Source of the DNA: Gnetum montanum
Taxonomy: Eukaryota > Streptophyta > Gnetopsida > Gnetales > Gnetaceae
Direction: 5' to 3'
DNA: 64,000 nucleotides
Assembly: GCA_015680685.1 (NCBI GenBank)
Contig: MNCI01023529.1
Span: forward strand, 365,963 to 429,962
Position numbers and translations under genes: made by a program. Under the pieces are notes generated by a model. That model was given only the letters and a program-made list of their open reading frames with translations, ran no database searches and was not told the origin of the DNA. Positions 40,808-53,005 of the stretch are shown one piece after another (position 1 is the stretch's first letter; each line of letters opens with the position of its first letter).

Positions 40808-41665
40808 TGATGAGTAGCGGGTATTTCCTATGCCCAACCATATGAATCACTAGTGTGTACATGTGATCCTATCAAATTCTATTGACTTATTTACCTAAGT
40901 GGCTGATATTTCTAGACTGTGAATTATATAGTTGTTAGTTATTATCTTCACATGGTTAAGTGTCGTTGAGGCATGAGATATTTACTTTTATGCTTTTTAT
41001 TATTATATCTTGCTTGCTAAATAATTAAATAAATAAATATTTAACATTTAAATAAACTAATCAATTAACTACTTAATTAACTAACTATCCTGATGTAGAG
41101 TATCCATTCCCACTTTTCGTACACATCTTAAACATATATTAACATTGTTGGGTTACCAAGTGTATACTATTGGGCATATCAAGTATCCACTATTGGGATT
41201 ACCAAACATTAATATATTATGCTCAAAGTGGTTGTTTTCATGCTTCTTATGAATGATAGTATTAATTACTTAATAACAAAAAAGTAAAGTGCATATAAAG
41301 TAAATTGCTGAAAAGCATTTTTATGCTAGTCCAAGTGCTGCAATGGATAGAGGAAATCTCGATTTTATTTCTACTCATGTAAATATGTCTAGAAATAGAT
41401 GCACTAGAATAAAATAACATACAATCACTAGAATCCACGCTATGGCCACTCAGAGGGAAAATATTCTAACTTCTATAGGAAGAAACTGCAAGAGCTTGGC
41501 TAAGGGAATGATCAAAATGTGCCATAATGCAATAGGTGTGCATACTTATATAGGAAACACCTATGTTAGCATCAACCTACCTATGTCAATGCATCCTAGG
41601 ATACATTGATGGGGCTACGTTGATGGCCATGCATCAATACAACCATCTTATTTGGTGTTTCATCA
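40808..41665 (-). repeat. LTR of gypsy element E, minus strand
   Basis: On the minus strand this runs TGATGAAACACC (from 41665) to CCGCTACTCATCA (40808), 858 bp. TATA box CCTATATAAG lies at 41558-41549 (minus reading). U3 is rich in ATGCATCAATG-type words, and AATAAAATC lies near 41375. The sequence on its U3 side (41740-41666) resembles the tract before other 3' LTRs, so this is probably a 3' LTR with its interior to the right. Confidence 0.65.
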
Positions 41666-42989
41666 ACTATAAAATGAATAACTTTCTCAATGATGGACAC
41701 TCAAGTAGACTTACCCTAATAAAATATTTCCATTACACCATCAAGGTAGGTCCTTAGTGATTGGTTCATCTATTATTTAGTCATTAACTTTGAATTTGAA
41801 AGCTCAAATTAAGCATAATTGCCTAAGCCAACTACCTTTAGCTTGTCATACATCTTTAGTTTTACTCTTTGCTGCATAACATTTGAGTTATAGATGATTG
41901 TACATTTTAGTTCATACTTTGAATAGGATTTACATTGACATCACAAAGGCTTCCTTATTTGCCAAAATTGCATCATAGTTAATCTTCTTCTTCAGATTCA
42001 TCTTAATTCCAAATATGGTGCTTACTCTTTCACTTGACATGGACATGGATTGATTTCATAGATTTCAAAAATGGAGATTCTTGCTAGAATGCACTGAAAA
42101 CCCTTTTTCTAAAAGTGCTTAAACCTTTGCTTTAGATTATAAATTTGGTAATTTTCATTCTTCACTCTTGATATTTATGACAACTTGTGTTACCGATAAT
42201 GCAATTAATGTTTATTGCATTAATCATTTGTAGCACATGAAGTTATCATGAAGATACCCCTTTTTGTTTTTATTTCTTTCCTTTATATTGCATTATTTTA
42301 CAAGATTTACGTTATTTTTCACAATAACTTAAACTTATTTCATTCATACATTACAAAGGATAGACTTGGCATCATGCAATTTAGGATAATAGAGTTTAGG
42401 ATAGTTGGTCCTTTGGGGCTTAGTATATTGAATTTTCTAGACCTTTGGTTATGATTGTAGGATCTCCATACTTATTTGTTATTATTGTTGTTGCCACATC
42501 TTCTATTATTTTCATAGTCTAATTTGGAGTCTTCCTCCATCTTCAAGTATTATAGTAACTCATCCATCTTATCTTCAATTCATAGAAGTATGTATATAAT
42601 GTACTCCATGCGATGTTCGAGAAGTGGATGTTATTGAATGTTATTCTTTTGATAAGTCAACATTGTAGGAGATTCTGGCCCTAAGGCCATTTTAAGAGCA
42701 TCATCTAATCTTGAACTTGATTCATGTTTTATTTTTTCCTTCTAATGTACTTCAATCTTTCTACTTTCTTATACTCTATGATACATTACCTTATGTTCAT
42801 ATTTCTTAAAACCTTGCCTTCTTATATAGTATTGATTTGATTAGCTATCACATACAACTGTATTTTGTTTACATATCGTTGTAAATTCTTAACATGTTAC
42901 TTCATTCTTATTTTGGAAATTGTCATTCTATTGTAGTTCACTTCATAAGAGCTTGTTCTCATAACCAATTTTCAATTACCATAATACCA
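41666..42989 (-). other. Remnant retroelement interior, minus strand
   Basis: No intact ORF. On the minus strand, broken pieces such as KGPTILNSIILNCMMPS and LKMALGPESPT look like decayed gag-type low-complexity protein. The end next to 42990 carries the tRNA-Met-like primer site of element D (TGGTATTATGG on the minus strand, 42989-42979). Confidence 0.35.
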
Positions 42990-43922
42990 TGTTAGGTTTT
43001 AGCTTTACATCTCTTGGACACCTCTAATTTACAAGGATCTTCTAGATTATGAAAAAACTTAACATGTGATTTATTGATTGAACAGACTCTTAATTATACA
43101 TCTTTTATAATTGCCTTATTTTGTGTTCTATAGTCACTCTTGAAATCTAGCTAACTCATCATGAGTCTTCTCTTCATAGCATATTCTTCTTGGTTACTTC
43201 TTTATGACACATATCTTTACTTATTACTTATGATAGGTCTTCCTAGGAATTTTCCTTCTTGGTCAATCTTGTATGGGCTAGGTCCTCATGGACTCCTTTA
43301 GCAAACCATAGCTTGGTTTATTATAGACTACTACCTCATTCATAGCCTATCCTTTATAGTCATTTCCTTTACTCCATCATAAACTTTTGGATGGTCTTCT
43401 CTTCCTCTTTAGAAAATTGGACTAGATTACAAATGAATAACCTTGGATCTTCTTTTCCTATTTAGGAAACTAGATCCTTCTTCACTTCTTCTATTTACAA
43501 GTAACTTATTAATCTTTTGGTTTCATGAATGATCATTACCAATTTGATTGATTATAATGACTTCTATATTTCATTATACTTCTTGTTGTAGACTATTTTC
43601 ATTTCTTTGGATATATATCTATTATTTTTTATTATACTAATTCTAATTGTCTTCTACATGATGCTGCAATTAGTATCTTCTCTAATGGTTCATCATTACA
43701 TGCACTTATTATCTTTTTGATCTTTGATTATTTCTCATTACATTTTCTTATTTACTTTTTATAATTAATTAATGGTTTCTTATATTTAATGGAAAGGTCA
43801 TGAAAAATCATAGGATATGAGTTACATTTTTTCTGTTACAACTTATTTGCAAGTGGCTATAAATAATCTTGATTAGTTACAAAACTAATGATTGTACATT
43901 GTGTTATGATCATATTTTAATA
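42990..43922 (-). repeat. Right LTR of element D (uninterrupted copy)
   Basis: 933 bp, TGTTAGG...TTAATA. It contains, without interruption, both positions at which A and B sit in the left LTR (near 43320 and 43577), and so serves as an internal empty-site reference. Confidence 0.8.
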
Positions 43923-43929
43923 AAGCCGA

Positions 43930-45345
43930 GGGTTTCAATGTTAACTTAAGTTAGCAAGGGATTTTACATTGATATTATGTGTAATGTCACTAGATTTAGT
44001 AGGTAATCGTTCAAGAAGAACCATCACTTTTCTACCATTTTACAAATTTCCTAATGATTTATATGAATTTATTACTAAGGAAATTTTTGGAATGTATGTT
44101 TTTGTGCAAATTCTAGGTTATTTACCTCATTTCTCAAGTTTTTTGAATAATTTAAATTTGATTTGAAAATATTAAGGTTTGGATGTTGTTAATGCTTATT
44201 ATTTTTCAAATTCATTTTTGTTGATAGAATTTGTTAATTTGTCAATGATTTCTAAGGCCTTTGATATTGGTGGTTTCAATCATTGTCATGCTTTATTAAT
44301 TATTCAAAAGTAAACTCCCTTTTCTAATCTAGAATCTTTTGAATTTTGAAAGATTCCTTATTTTGTCGAATTGCCAAATCTTCCATTAATTTTTGAAAAC
44401 ATTGAAAGGGATATTGTCTCTCATATTGGACTAATTAAGCATTCTAAAACCTTCGCTATAGCTAGTAGTTTTTGCAAAATTTGATATAAGATTAAAGTGG
44501 ATCTTGATTTGCTTAAGCGAAAAATTCTTTTACATGATGGCATAATTGATTATGTGTAGAAGGTTGTTTATTATAATCTTTCAAAGTCATGTTACTAGTG
44601 TCATTGAGAGAATTACATGTTTGATTCATGTTCTTTTATTCTACAAAAAAAAAGGCAATGCAATCACGTCAACATCCAACTATTGTAAATGCTACTAAGG
44701 TTTCTTCTACAAATGTTATAGATCTTACCAAGGTTTTTTTGAAACATGCTACAAATCCAAGGATGATTTCTTCTGTTGAAGTTTCAACAGCTAGCTCACC
44801 CATTTCTTTTACTACTATTCAATAAAATATGTCTACAAGAAAGGTTCTGATGGAATTAGTTTCAAAAAATTCTTCAATGACTAAGCAAAAACAAATATTT
44901 GTTCCTCAAGTTTCACAAAATCGTATTCTTAATTCAAATGGTTTTCAACTAGTTCTTCATAATAAAAAACATCGACGAAGTCTATCTATTGATGATTATA
45001 TGCAAAATTTTCAAAAAGGAACAACACGTTTAAGATATTTTAACTACTATCAATTCATTTACATCTATTAGTCAAGATTCGAAGATAATATCTTTTGATA
45101 ATGTTGATTGTTATTGATAGTGTTGAGGCATCCTTCCCCTCTGGTCAATATTAATCTTTTCATGGAATGTTGAATTTTCTACCCTAGAGGAAAGGTCTTT
45201 TAGGATTGGTTGTAAGGATGAAAATCTAAAAAGACATCTCCAAAATAGTTAGGCCTTTTCTTTTTATTGCTTTGGAGTTTCTCCTCTTTGTAGTACTCCT
45301 CTACTTTTGTACTCTAGATTTTCATTTTTAATATATATATATACA
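43930..45345 (+). pseudogene. LINE-type ORF1 remnant (DUF4283-like plus zinc knuckle)
   Basis: Interrupted frames give IERDIVSHIGLIKHSKTF, then KIKVDLDLLKRKILLHDGI and VYYNLSKSCY-stop-CH, followed by a His/Cys pattern. This matches the plant DUF4283/zf-CCHC module found in LINE ORF1 proteins and related genes. A Ser/Thr/Lys-rich tail runs to 45071. Near 45165 the words WNVEFSTLEE resemble the start of a LINE endonuclease. The block ends in a TA-repeat (45331-45345). About 1.4 kb remains of a full element and nothing is intact. Confidence 0.5.
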
Positions 45346-46134
45346 TTGGATTTGACAACCTCTCCCCTTAATATTCTAACAAAGCTAGTAACTTCTTACC
45401 TAATAAAATAATGAGCTAATTATTTAAGCCACCTATCATTACCAAGCTAGTTTTAATCACACAATACTTAAGTTTTATTATAGTATTATTATAAGTACTC
45501 TCAAAAGTAGTTTTTTTTATGTATAGTTAACAATTTTTGAAATTATTTGTAATGATATAAAAAATTATCTACATCCAAGTGTCTTATCTTAAAATATGAC
45601 TCAAAATAAAAACCTCTTACATAATAAGCAAATGAGCTAATCACTAAAGCAACCTATCACTAAGGCTACTAATGATAATTTAGAGATGAGGTCTTGGAAT
45701 CATGAAATAATTATAATATAGGTATACCTTAAGATATATAGTCTAATTAGAACTTTATGACTTAGCATTACCCACTAGAATCAAATCCATGACTCAAAGG
45801 TTTTAAAAGAACAATTTATCACTAGGTTAACACTTCATTATTTCCTAATCATATTTGTTTTAGGGTGTGGGAGTGGGGTGTGGGGAGGGGTGACGATGGG
45901 AGGCAAGGGGGGGAACGGTGTTGGAACCCAAAATAAGTGAAACATAGATACACCCCAAGATTTGTAGAAGTTTATAACTCAGTACTACCTAGGTGAATTG
46001 AACTTATAAACTAGGATTATTAGGCTAAGACTCATACCATTAGGCTAACATCTCATTGTTAATATTTTGATTATTAGAGGAAATTTTGAACTTTTACATT
46101 CTAAGCTATTATTCTCAATCTTTAATTCCTCATT
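45346..46134. other. Repeat-rich spacer without genes
   Basis: AT-rich DNA with a local G-rich run (45868-45918). Words such as CTTAGCATTACC and TAGGCTAA(C/G)A recur within it and near 12600, suggesting fragments of an old dispersed repeat. No ORF worth calling. Confidence 0.4.
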
Positions 46135-46934
46135 TGATAAAACTAGTATCTACGATATCTTAACTATGATATCCTAGTTACAATATTGTAGCTCTACATG
46201 TGTCATTATAGATGGAATGTAGCAGGCCATGGTCATGCATATAAATACCAATCCACCATTATGTTGAATGGCCAATTTTTTGGCTAACACTTAGCTAAAT
46301 GCTTGTAGTTTTTTTTCTATGACTTAGAGTTAGATTGAATGCTTGTAGTATGGTGAACAATAGTTGTACAAAATCTTTATTCAAGTGGATTGTTCCTAAA
46401 TATAATTCAATACTGGAAATAAAGATCAAGATTATTTTTCATCATTGTAGTATCTCACTTAGCATAATTTTACTTTTCATCATGTTTACTTTTATTAAGT
46501 CATTTACATTTTCTAAGTAAGGTGGAATAAGTACAATTGATTTGGAGCATAAAATATAACTATTTGATAACCTAGTAGTAACTTCGCTTTATTTTCTCAG
46601 TAGTTAAATCACTTGCTAATCCCAATAATAGTTACATTAGTCTAAGATGTGTATGGTAGACTAGGAACATATACTTATTTTCATAGTGTAGAATAGATTT
46701 TATAGTTCCTTATACTTGGTACTAAGATTCATATCACCATGTTAGCACTTACACTTATTTCAAATTGAACAACATATCATTTACCTCACTAAGAGTTAAA
46801 CCATAAAATTTTCACCTCACTAACTCTAAGTAAGAAGGTAATGATCATGAACTAAATATCAACTACTAGTATACTTGCATTTTCCATCCACAGATTACAA
46901 TTTGGTCATGTGTGAATACTTGTAACTTGTATGA
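46135..46934 (+). repeat. 5' LTR of element G, first part
   Basis: TGATAAAACTAG start. U3 has GATATC/ACAATATTG words, TATA box ATATAAATACC near 46239 and AATAAAGATCAAG near 46421. It runs parallel to 59323-60177. It stops at ...CTTGTATGA (46934), where the Helitron begins, and resumes at 55444. Confidence 0.75.
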
Positions 46935-47447
46935 CTAGCTTAGTTATATATTTATAATATATATCTATAAATTGGCTGAGAGAATCTTATTAGTTTACAA
47001 GTAAAAAGTTCTTTGAGTAAAAAATTTCACGACTTCTGGATGAAGAACAAGATTTAAAAACCCAAATTTTCATGCCTTTTGGACGAAGAACAAGAGTTCT
47101 GTACCTTATTTTTCCTAAGGATGGGTTTTCTAAAAAACCAAATTCCATGAATTAGTGTATGCTCTCACCCTTGGCCGAATTTGTTGAGATTGTTGAGCAT
47201 AAATTCGGCCGAGAGTGAGAGCATACACTTATTCATGAAATTTGTTTTTTCAGAAAACTCATCCTACCAAAAATAAGGTACAAAACTCTTGTTCTTCATC
47301 CAGAAGGCATGAGAATTTGGGTTTTTAAATCTTGTTCTTCGTCCAGAAGTCATGAAATTTTTTACTCAAAGAACTTTTTACTTGTAAACTAATAAGATTC
47401 TCTCGGCCAAGTTATAGATATATATTATAAATATATAACTAAGCTAG
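46935..47447. repeat. 513-bp palindrome at the Helitron 3' end
   Basis: The left arm starts CTAGCTTAGTTATATA and the right arm ends TATATAACTAAGCTAG. The arms match over about 240 bp with scattered differences, through GAAGAACAAGA, AAATAAGGTAC and GTATGCTCTCAC words, around a loop of about 18 nt near 47182-47199. Neither arm codes for anything recognisable. Confidence 0.9.
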
Positions 47448-47655
47448 TGATCATCAGTCATCTTCTGCTGTAGCAATGATTTAAACATAATAGATAGAAA
47501 TATTATAAGACCATGGAATGCTTTATTGAATGATCATAAATATGTTGTAATACAGCAAAAATGATCAATGTACAAACTTGGGTAATTGAAAGTGTATAGT
47601 TACAAATGATCTGACATTCAAAATGGTAAAAATTAGTTGACAGAAAAGAATGAGA

Positions 47656-50600
47656 TCATTCTTTATTAGATTTAATGTGTTGCTCTTCATCCAATCTACT
47701 TTGAAGGTATGAAGCCTTAAATATCTTGATATATCTTTCTTTGAAGATCAGAGGGAATATCTTCAAACTGTCAATGCTCCTCACTCGAGATAGTGCCACA
47801 AATGTAAGACCTATTGTTTCTCTGCTACCAACAACTATACAGGCTTTCTCCAATGTCATTCCCTATGACTTATGTATTATTAAAGCCCATGCTAATCTAA
47901 GTGGTAGTTGGTGAGATCCTCCACGTATGATTGGTGGAATGGGTACTTGTCAAGGATGTTCATTATCATATGGTACTCCAATATAGGAGTCAAACTCAAC
48001 GATGACATATGATGGCAACTGTGGAGGTTGACAGTGTGGACTATATATTATTTTCTTAATGACTCCACATGCACCATTAACCAATCCTACTTCTGGCCAT
48101 AGATTAACAGTGAGCATAAACCTTGCATCCTCATAAATGAACACTACTCGGTCTAATTCTCCTTCTGAATCATCCTAAAATTTCACACCATTTGTCCTTC
48201 TATCTACTATGCACCGTGCAACTGGCTTCTGCATTTTGACCAATATTTTTTCATTATGCATATGCACTTTATCTTTTGTATCAAACAAATGCATAGAATT
48301 CTCAAATCCATCTCACCCATCTGATGTTGATGGAAGTTGCATTCTCAAGCTTAAAAAGTCATAATCCTCATCACTCATCTTTCCTTCTTGTATATTCATC
48401 AAAAATTCTCTAAATCTTTGTTGTTGCAAATCATCACCCCTTTGTCGATACATAGCATCCAAGGTTACAAATTTATTAAATGCCAACCACAAATTCTTCA
48501 CATGCATATGAGATGATAAGTACAGTATAACATCTTTAATAGGTGGAAGCTGTGCAAGATCTCCAATGAGTATCATAGATCTACCACCAAAGTTATCTAA
48601 ATGATTACCTGGAAATATTTCCTTAAGCCTTCGGTTAATGCTGCTAAGCAATTTTTCACCTATGAAACTCATTTCATCTATAATAATATATTTTAAGTAT
48701 TTGTATTTATTTTGCAACAATGACAAAGTTGATGCAGCCAATGGTTTGTAATCTTCGATTCCAATCTTCAATGTAGAATGTACTATAGTTGCATTAATAT
48801 TATACGCTGCAGCACCAATAGGGGCGAGCACCAATAAGCTATTCTTTCCGGATGAGGAAGTTTGACTAAATTCTTTACGAATCATATCAATGAGATACGA
48901 TTTTCCTGTGCCTGCTATACCTTGAATAATCATCAATAGAGGAGAAACTTCATCCATTTCGAATTGTTGCATATATAGATGGCCAGTGATAATCTTGTAG
49001 CATTTCTTCTATTGAACTCATAGAGAAGATATGTCCATCTAATTGTCGTTATTTCTTGAATGTATTATTATCCCATGTAATCTATGACCATGAACAAAAG
49101 ATGTAGTAATCTTTGCAACATCTTCTCCCAGATAGCTGGCTGACCATTTGTTCTATCTATCTCGATCTCTTAATTCAAGCATTTCGAGTTCACTTCATTG
49201 AAAATGAGCTAATGTAAGTAGATGTCGATTTAGTTCTTCAAAATCATATTCAACACCATCCTGTCTCTCTAGAATAATATCTGTATATTGCCTCTCTTCC
49301 TTGTAGGCACGTTCAAACTCTTCATCGAATGTCTCCTCTTCCAATTCATAGATGTGTCGAATAGAAATCCATTTTCATTCAATTTCTTCGTCATTTCTTC
49401 CCAGATCGTGTTTGACATCTCTAAAAGGACAGTGTAGTAATAGTTACGTCTAACAATAATATATCCATTTCTCCTTTCCTACTCTTGGAGCTACTCTAAA
49501 TCTTGGAAATGTTCTTACAGCAATTGGTTGTAGTCGAGGCTTCCACACTGGTAGCTCTCTCTTCTTCGAGATAAAGGTAAAATATTTCGTAGCATTCAAC
49601 AATGAGACTCCTTCCATTTCTATTGGTATCTTTTGATATGCATTGATAAGGGTTGTATATTGTTCTGGTTCCTCATCTCCATCTATATCTGGTATAACTT
49701 TTTTATACATATCTCTAGACACATTTATAGTATCAAATAGTCAACTGCATTCAACTAATGGAAGTTCATATAACATATGACAAATCTCCATGGCACCTAT
49801 GTCTCTATCAACTGTAGCATCTATCATGAGTCTTTGGTATGCAGTCATTATGTTTTCTTTAGGGTTTCAAGATTCAACAATATGAAGTAATAAATCATGA
49901 AAGTATCTTGACTTCTTTTCAGATTTCGCTGCATATTTTGCAATATATTTCATAACAACATATTTTTCAAGGACCGGTTGAAAGTCTGTGTTTACTCTCC
50001 ATGTTTGAAGGATCATTCTATTATGAACATTGAACCTTGGATCATTTCAACATGGTTCATATGTAACATGATTTTTGTTTTCTAGATCTTGAAAGAGATC
50101 TGATTGAGCTCGCAATGGCCATGGAACATTATACCTAAGGTAATAAATTGAAGTTATAAAATTATTTTCCTAGATCCCATACATTCATGATGCAAATAAG
50201 AATCTAGGTATTTAGAGAAATATAATTGTACCTGCAAACTTGCATATGATTTCGGATTCTTAAACATGCTCCTCTCTTACATTGTGTGTGTCGCTGAACT
50301 GAATTTAAGAGCTCATCATAATCAATGTCAAGATCCATGAATTGTAGCTGTTGACTTTGAATTTTGTATGGATGCATGGGATTATTAACACGTTGCATCT
50401 ACAAATGAAAGATTTGTATAATTTTTATAATGGTTCTTTCAAATAACCTAAAAAATTTTCTAACATTTAAAATAAATATATAGAAATTCCAAAAAACTTA
50501 CATGATTGGATATTCCATCTTGATTGAATCTACTATTCCATGCATTTGTTATTGTATCAAAAAACTCTCTCATCTTTCTAACTGCTTCTGGGTCATTCCA

Positions 50601-53005
50601 ATCAAGTTCTTCTATGTTTGGAGCTCCCTTGATCCAAAGAAAGCCATCGACATGTGGTGATCCCTATGTTGCCATTCATATCTTGTCCAGTAATTAACCA
50701 CATCAAATTCTTGAAATAAAATCATTTCTCGAAATGACTTATGTCGAAGATGCATAAACTTAGCAACTATATGTGGGTTCTCAAAAATATTTTTCATTTT
50801 CCACTCTCTTATCTTAGAAATATTTTGTGGGGTTTCTGTAGGCATTATCTTATGTAGATATGGCCAATAAAGATCTATNCAGAAATATTTTGTGGGGTTT
50901 CTGTAGGCATTATCTTATGTAGATATGGCCAATAAAGATCTATTGCACTTAGAGTAAAAAAAAAAAAAACAGTTGGTGCACCTAACTCATTTATCAAATC
51001 AAACAACTGTGCCTTGCATTTTCTCTAGTACGAAGGCGTTCCTCGTATCGTTGTTCCAAATATCATCAAATTATCAACAAAATTATCTGATGGTGCATTT
51101 TGTAGTCCTTCACGTAATTCTTGGATTGTTAATGATGCTTCTGTAATATTTTTTTTGAAGAATATTGATGTTGATTTCAGTGCACAATGTCTCGTTATCA
51201 TGTTATAAATGTGATACCTGAAAATGAAAATAAAATTCCTATGTAATTAGTTCATAAGATGTCAAAAACATGAATGCTATTTAGCAATGTAAATGTAATT
51301 AATTTTTGATACCTAAATCTTTTATGACATCCAAATCTACCATCCTTATATCGAAGTAGATGTATAGCATATTCATGTAACATGACATCCTTGGACCTTC
51401 TTGTAAGGAAGTCACATTTTCCATGTGGAAACAACATTGGAAGTATTCCAACTATGTTGAACTCATTGATGGATGACTCTGAAAGTGTTGGCCATTGTGT
51501 GTAATCTAAACTTTCAACAGTTGGATTTTCTAACCAAGCTCTTACCAGATCAAGTTCTTTCCTTAGAAGAACTGGACGTGATGCTACTGATGATGTGTGT
51601 CTAATAATATTTTCCTCCTTTAAATCAACCAAAGGACCATCAAACTGTAATCTCATCTTACCATCCTCCTCAGATAATCTAATATAACGAATCCTTTCAA
51701 AAACATTAATATCTCCTGTATCACTAACATCATCCAAAGCATGCTCATCTATTTCTACATCTTGATAGAATGGATCATTCTGTATTTTATACAATAAGGC
51801 AGCATACACATGCTTTTTATTTACAAAAAAGTTATAGTTTGTTCCAATTTGTTCAACTCTTTTTAGTATCAACATTGGAATTTCATGAATCCTCAAAGGT
51901 AGCCTAGTTGCAATTTCAGATACATCTTGCATAAAACTGATGGTATGTCCTTTATATTGTAATTGACCTCCAATAGCATGCGTAACTTGTAAAATAGGAT
52001 TAATTCTTGATATAAGCATTTCTTCAACTTCTGATAGTTCTAATAAGATTATTGGTTGGGGTTCTGGATCCATATCATTATCAGTAGAAAAATGCTTAAT
52101 CTCTTCACCATCATGATTCAAGATCCCGATTACTTTTTCATTTGCACACCTTGCACATGTTGGACCAAATCTTTGTACAGGTTTCATTAACATACTCAAA
52201 AAACTTTCATTGCAAATACCACATGATCGGGGAAACACTAAACTTATCAAACTTGCCTGAAAATCTTCTTATTGCATGCATGATTTGTGTATTTGACTTA
52301 TGAAGATTCGGATAAGATACCTGATTATTCATATGTTCATAAGATATTTGCTGATTTTCCATTCGCAATCTTGGTTGAGCTTATTCCTGACCAAGTCTTG
52401 CAACTAAATCTAACATTTCTGCCACTTCTGCTTGTCTTTTTCCTTGTCTAAAATGTTCTTGTCTTTCACGCCCTTGTGCACGTCTTCGTTCTATAGTAAC
52501 AATCTCTATAGGATTTATAAGTAATTCATCTTCGACCATCAAATCACCATGACCTCATCCACGATCACGTCCTATATGTGAAATAACTTCTTGATGCAAT
52601 CAAGGCTGATGAACATTTTCATCATTAGGAATGACTACTAAGTGATTTTCGTGTTCATTTATGTGTTCTTGTCCTTGTCCACGTCCATGTCCACGACCTC
52701 TTCTTTATCCTTGTCTGTGATCCCTTCCATTCTGTGAAATATTATTATACAAAGTGACCTAATATGTTTAGCTTTATTAAATTAGACATTAAATGAATTT
52801 CATCTAAAACAAAAATAAAATTTCATCTAGAAACCTCACTTCCTTCCACTTGTTGTTGCTGCATTTGTTCTCGACGCGTTCTTTGACGTAAGCGATTTTG
52901 TTCCATTTTTTGCAACTCCAAAGGATCTCCCCATTACCGAGTTTCTCTTCTTCGATCTCTGAAACGTTGTTGTCTCGCTCGGTTTAACTCACGCTCTCTA
53001 TCACC
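47656..53005 (-). pseudogene. Helitron Rep/PIF1-type helicase, broken
   Basis: Read right to left. An Arg/Gln-rich N-terminus lies at 53005-52350. A 332-codon open part (52250-51252) has C-x2-C pairs and GHTISFMQDVSEIATRLP, a domain that precedes Rep in many Helitron proteins. The Rep region (51230-50200) has a near-HUH site readable as PHVDGFLW after a one-base frame change near 50663, with the second His replaced by Asp. The helicase (48972-47656) has Walker A GIAGTGKSYLID, DEMSFIG, GDLAQLPPI and the C-terminal LTFVALSRVRS. At least six frame breaks and a sequence gap (N at 50879) interrupt it. The full protein would do rolling-circle nicking and unwinding. Confidence 0.85.
50816..50943. 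repeat. 63-bp direct duplication around an N
   Basis: 50816-50878 and 50881-50943 are identical, separated by N and C (50879-50880). Identical overlaps on both sides of a single N look like an unjoined assembly overlap rather than biology. Confidence 0.8.

Larger units (their letters stand above)
12691..43922 (-). mobile_element. LTR element D, minus strand, heavily nested
   Basis: The two LTRs are 12691-38722 (split into three pieces: 12691-13021, 19834-20093, 38379-38722) and 42990-43922. The outer ends are TGTTAG and CTAACA (degraded to TTAATA at 43922). The flanks AAGCT (12686-12690) and AAGCC (43923-43927) fit a 5-bp target duplication. On the minus strand the base after the right LTR starts TGGTATTATGG, close to the tRNA-Met primer site TGGTATCAGAG, and the base before the left LTR is the purine run GAAGGTGAG, so the element runs right to left. 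A Ty1/copia type is likely from the LTR ends. No intact gag-pol was found in the 4.3-kb interior. Confidence 0.7.
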
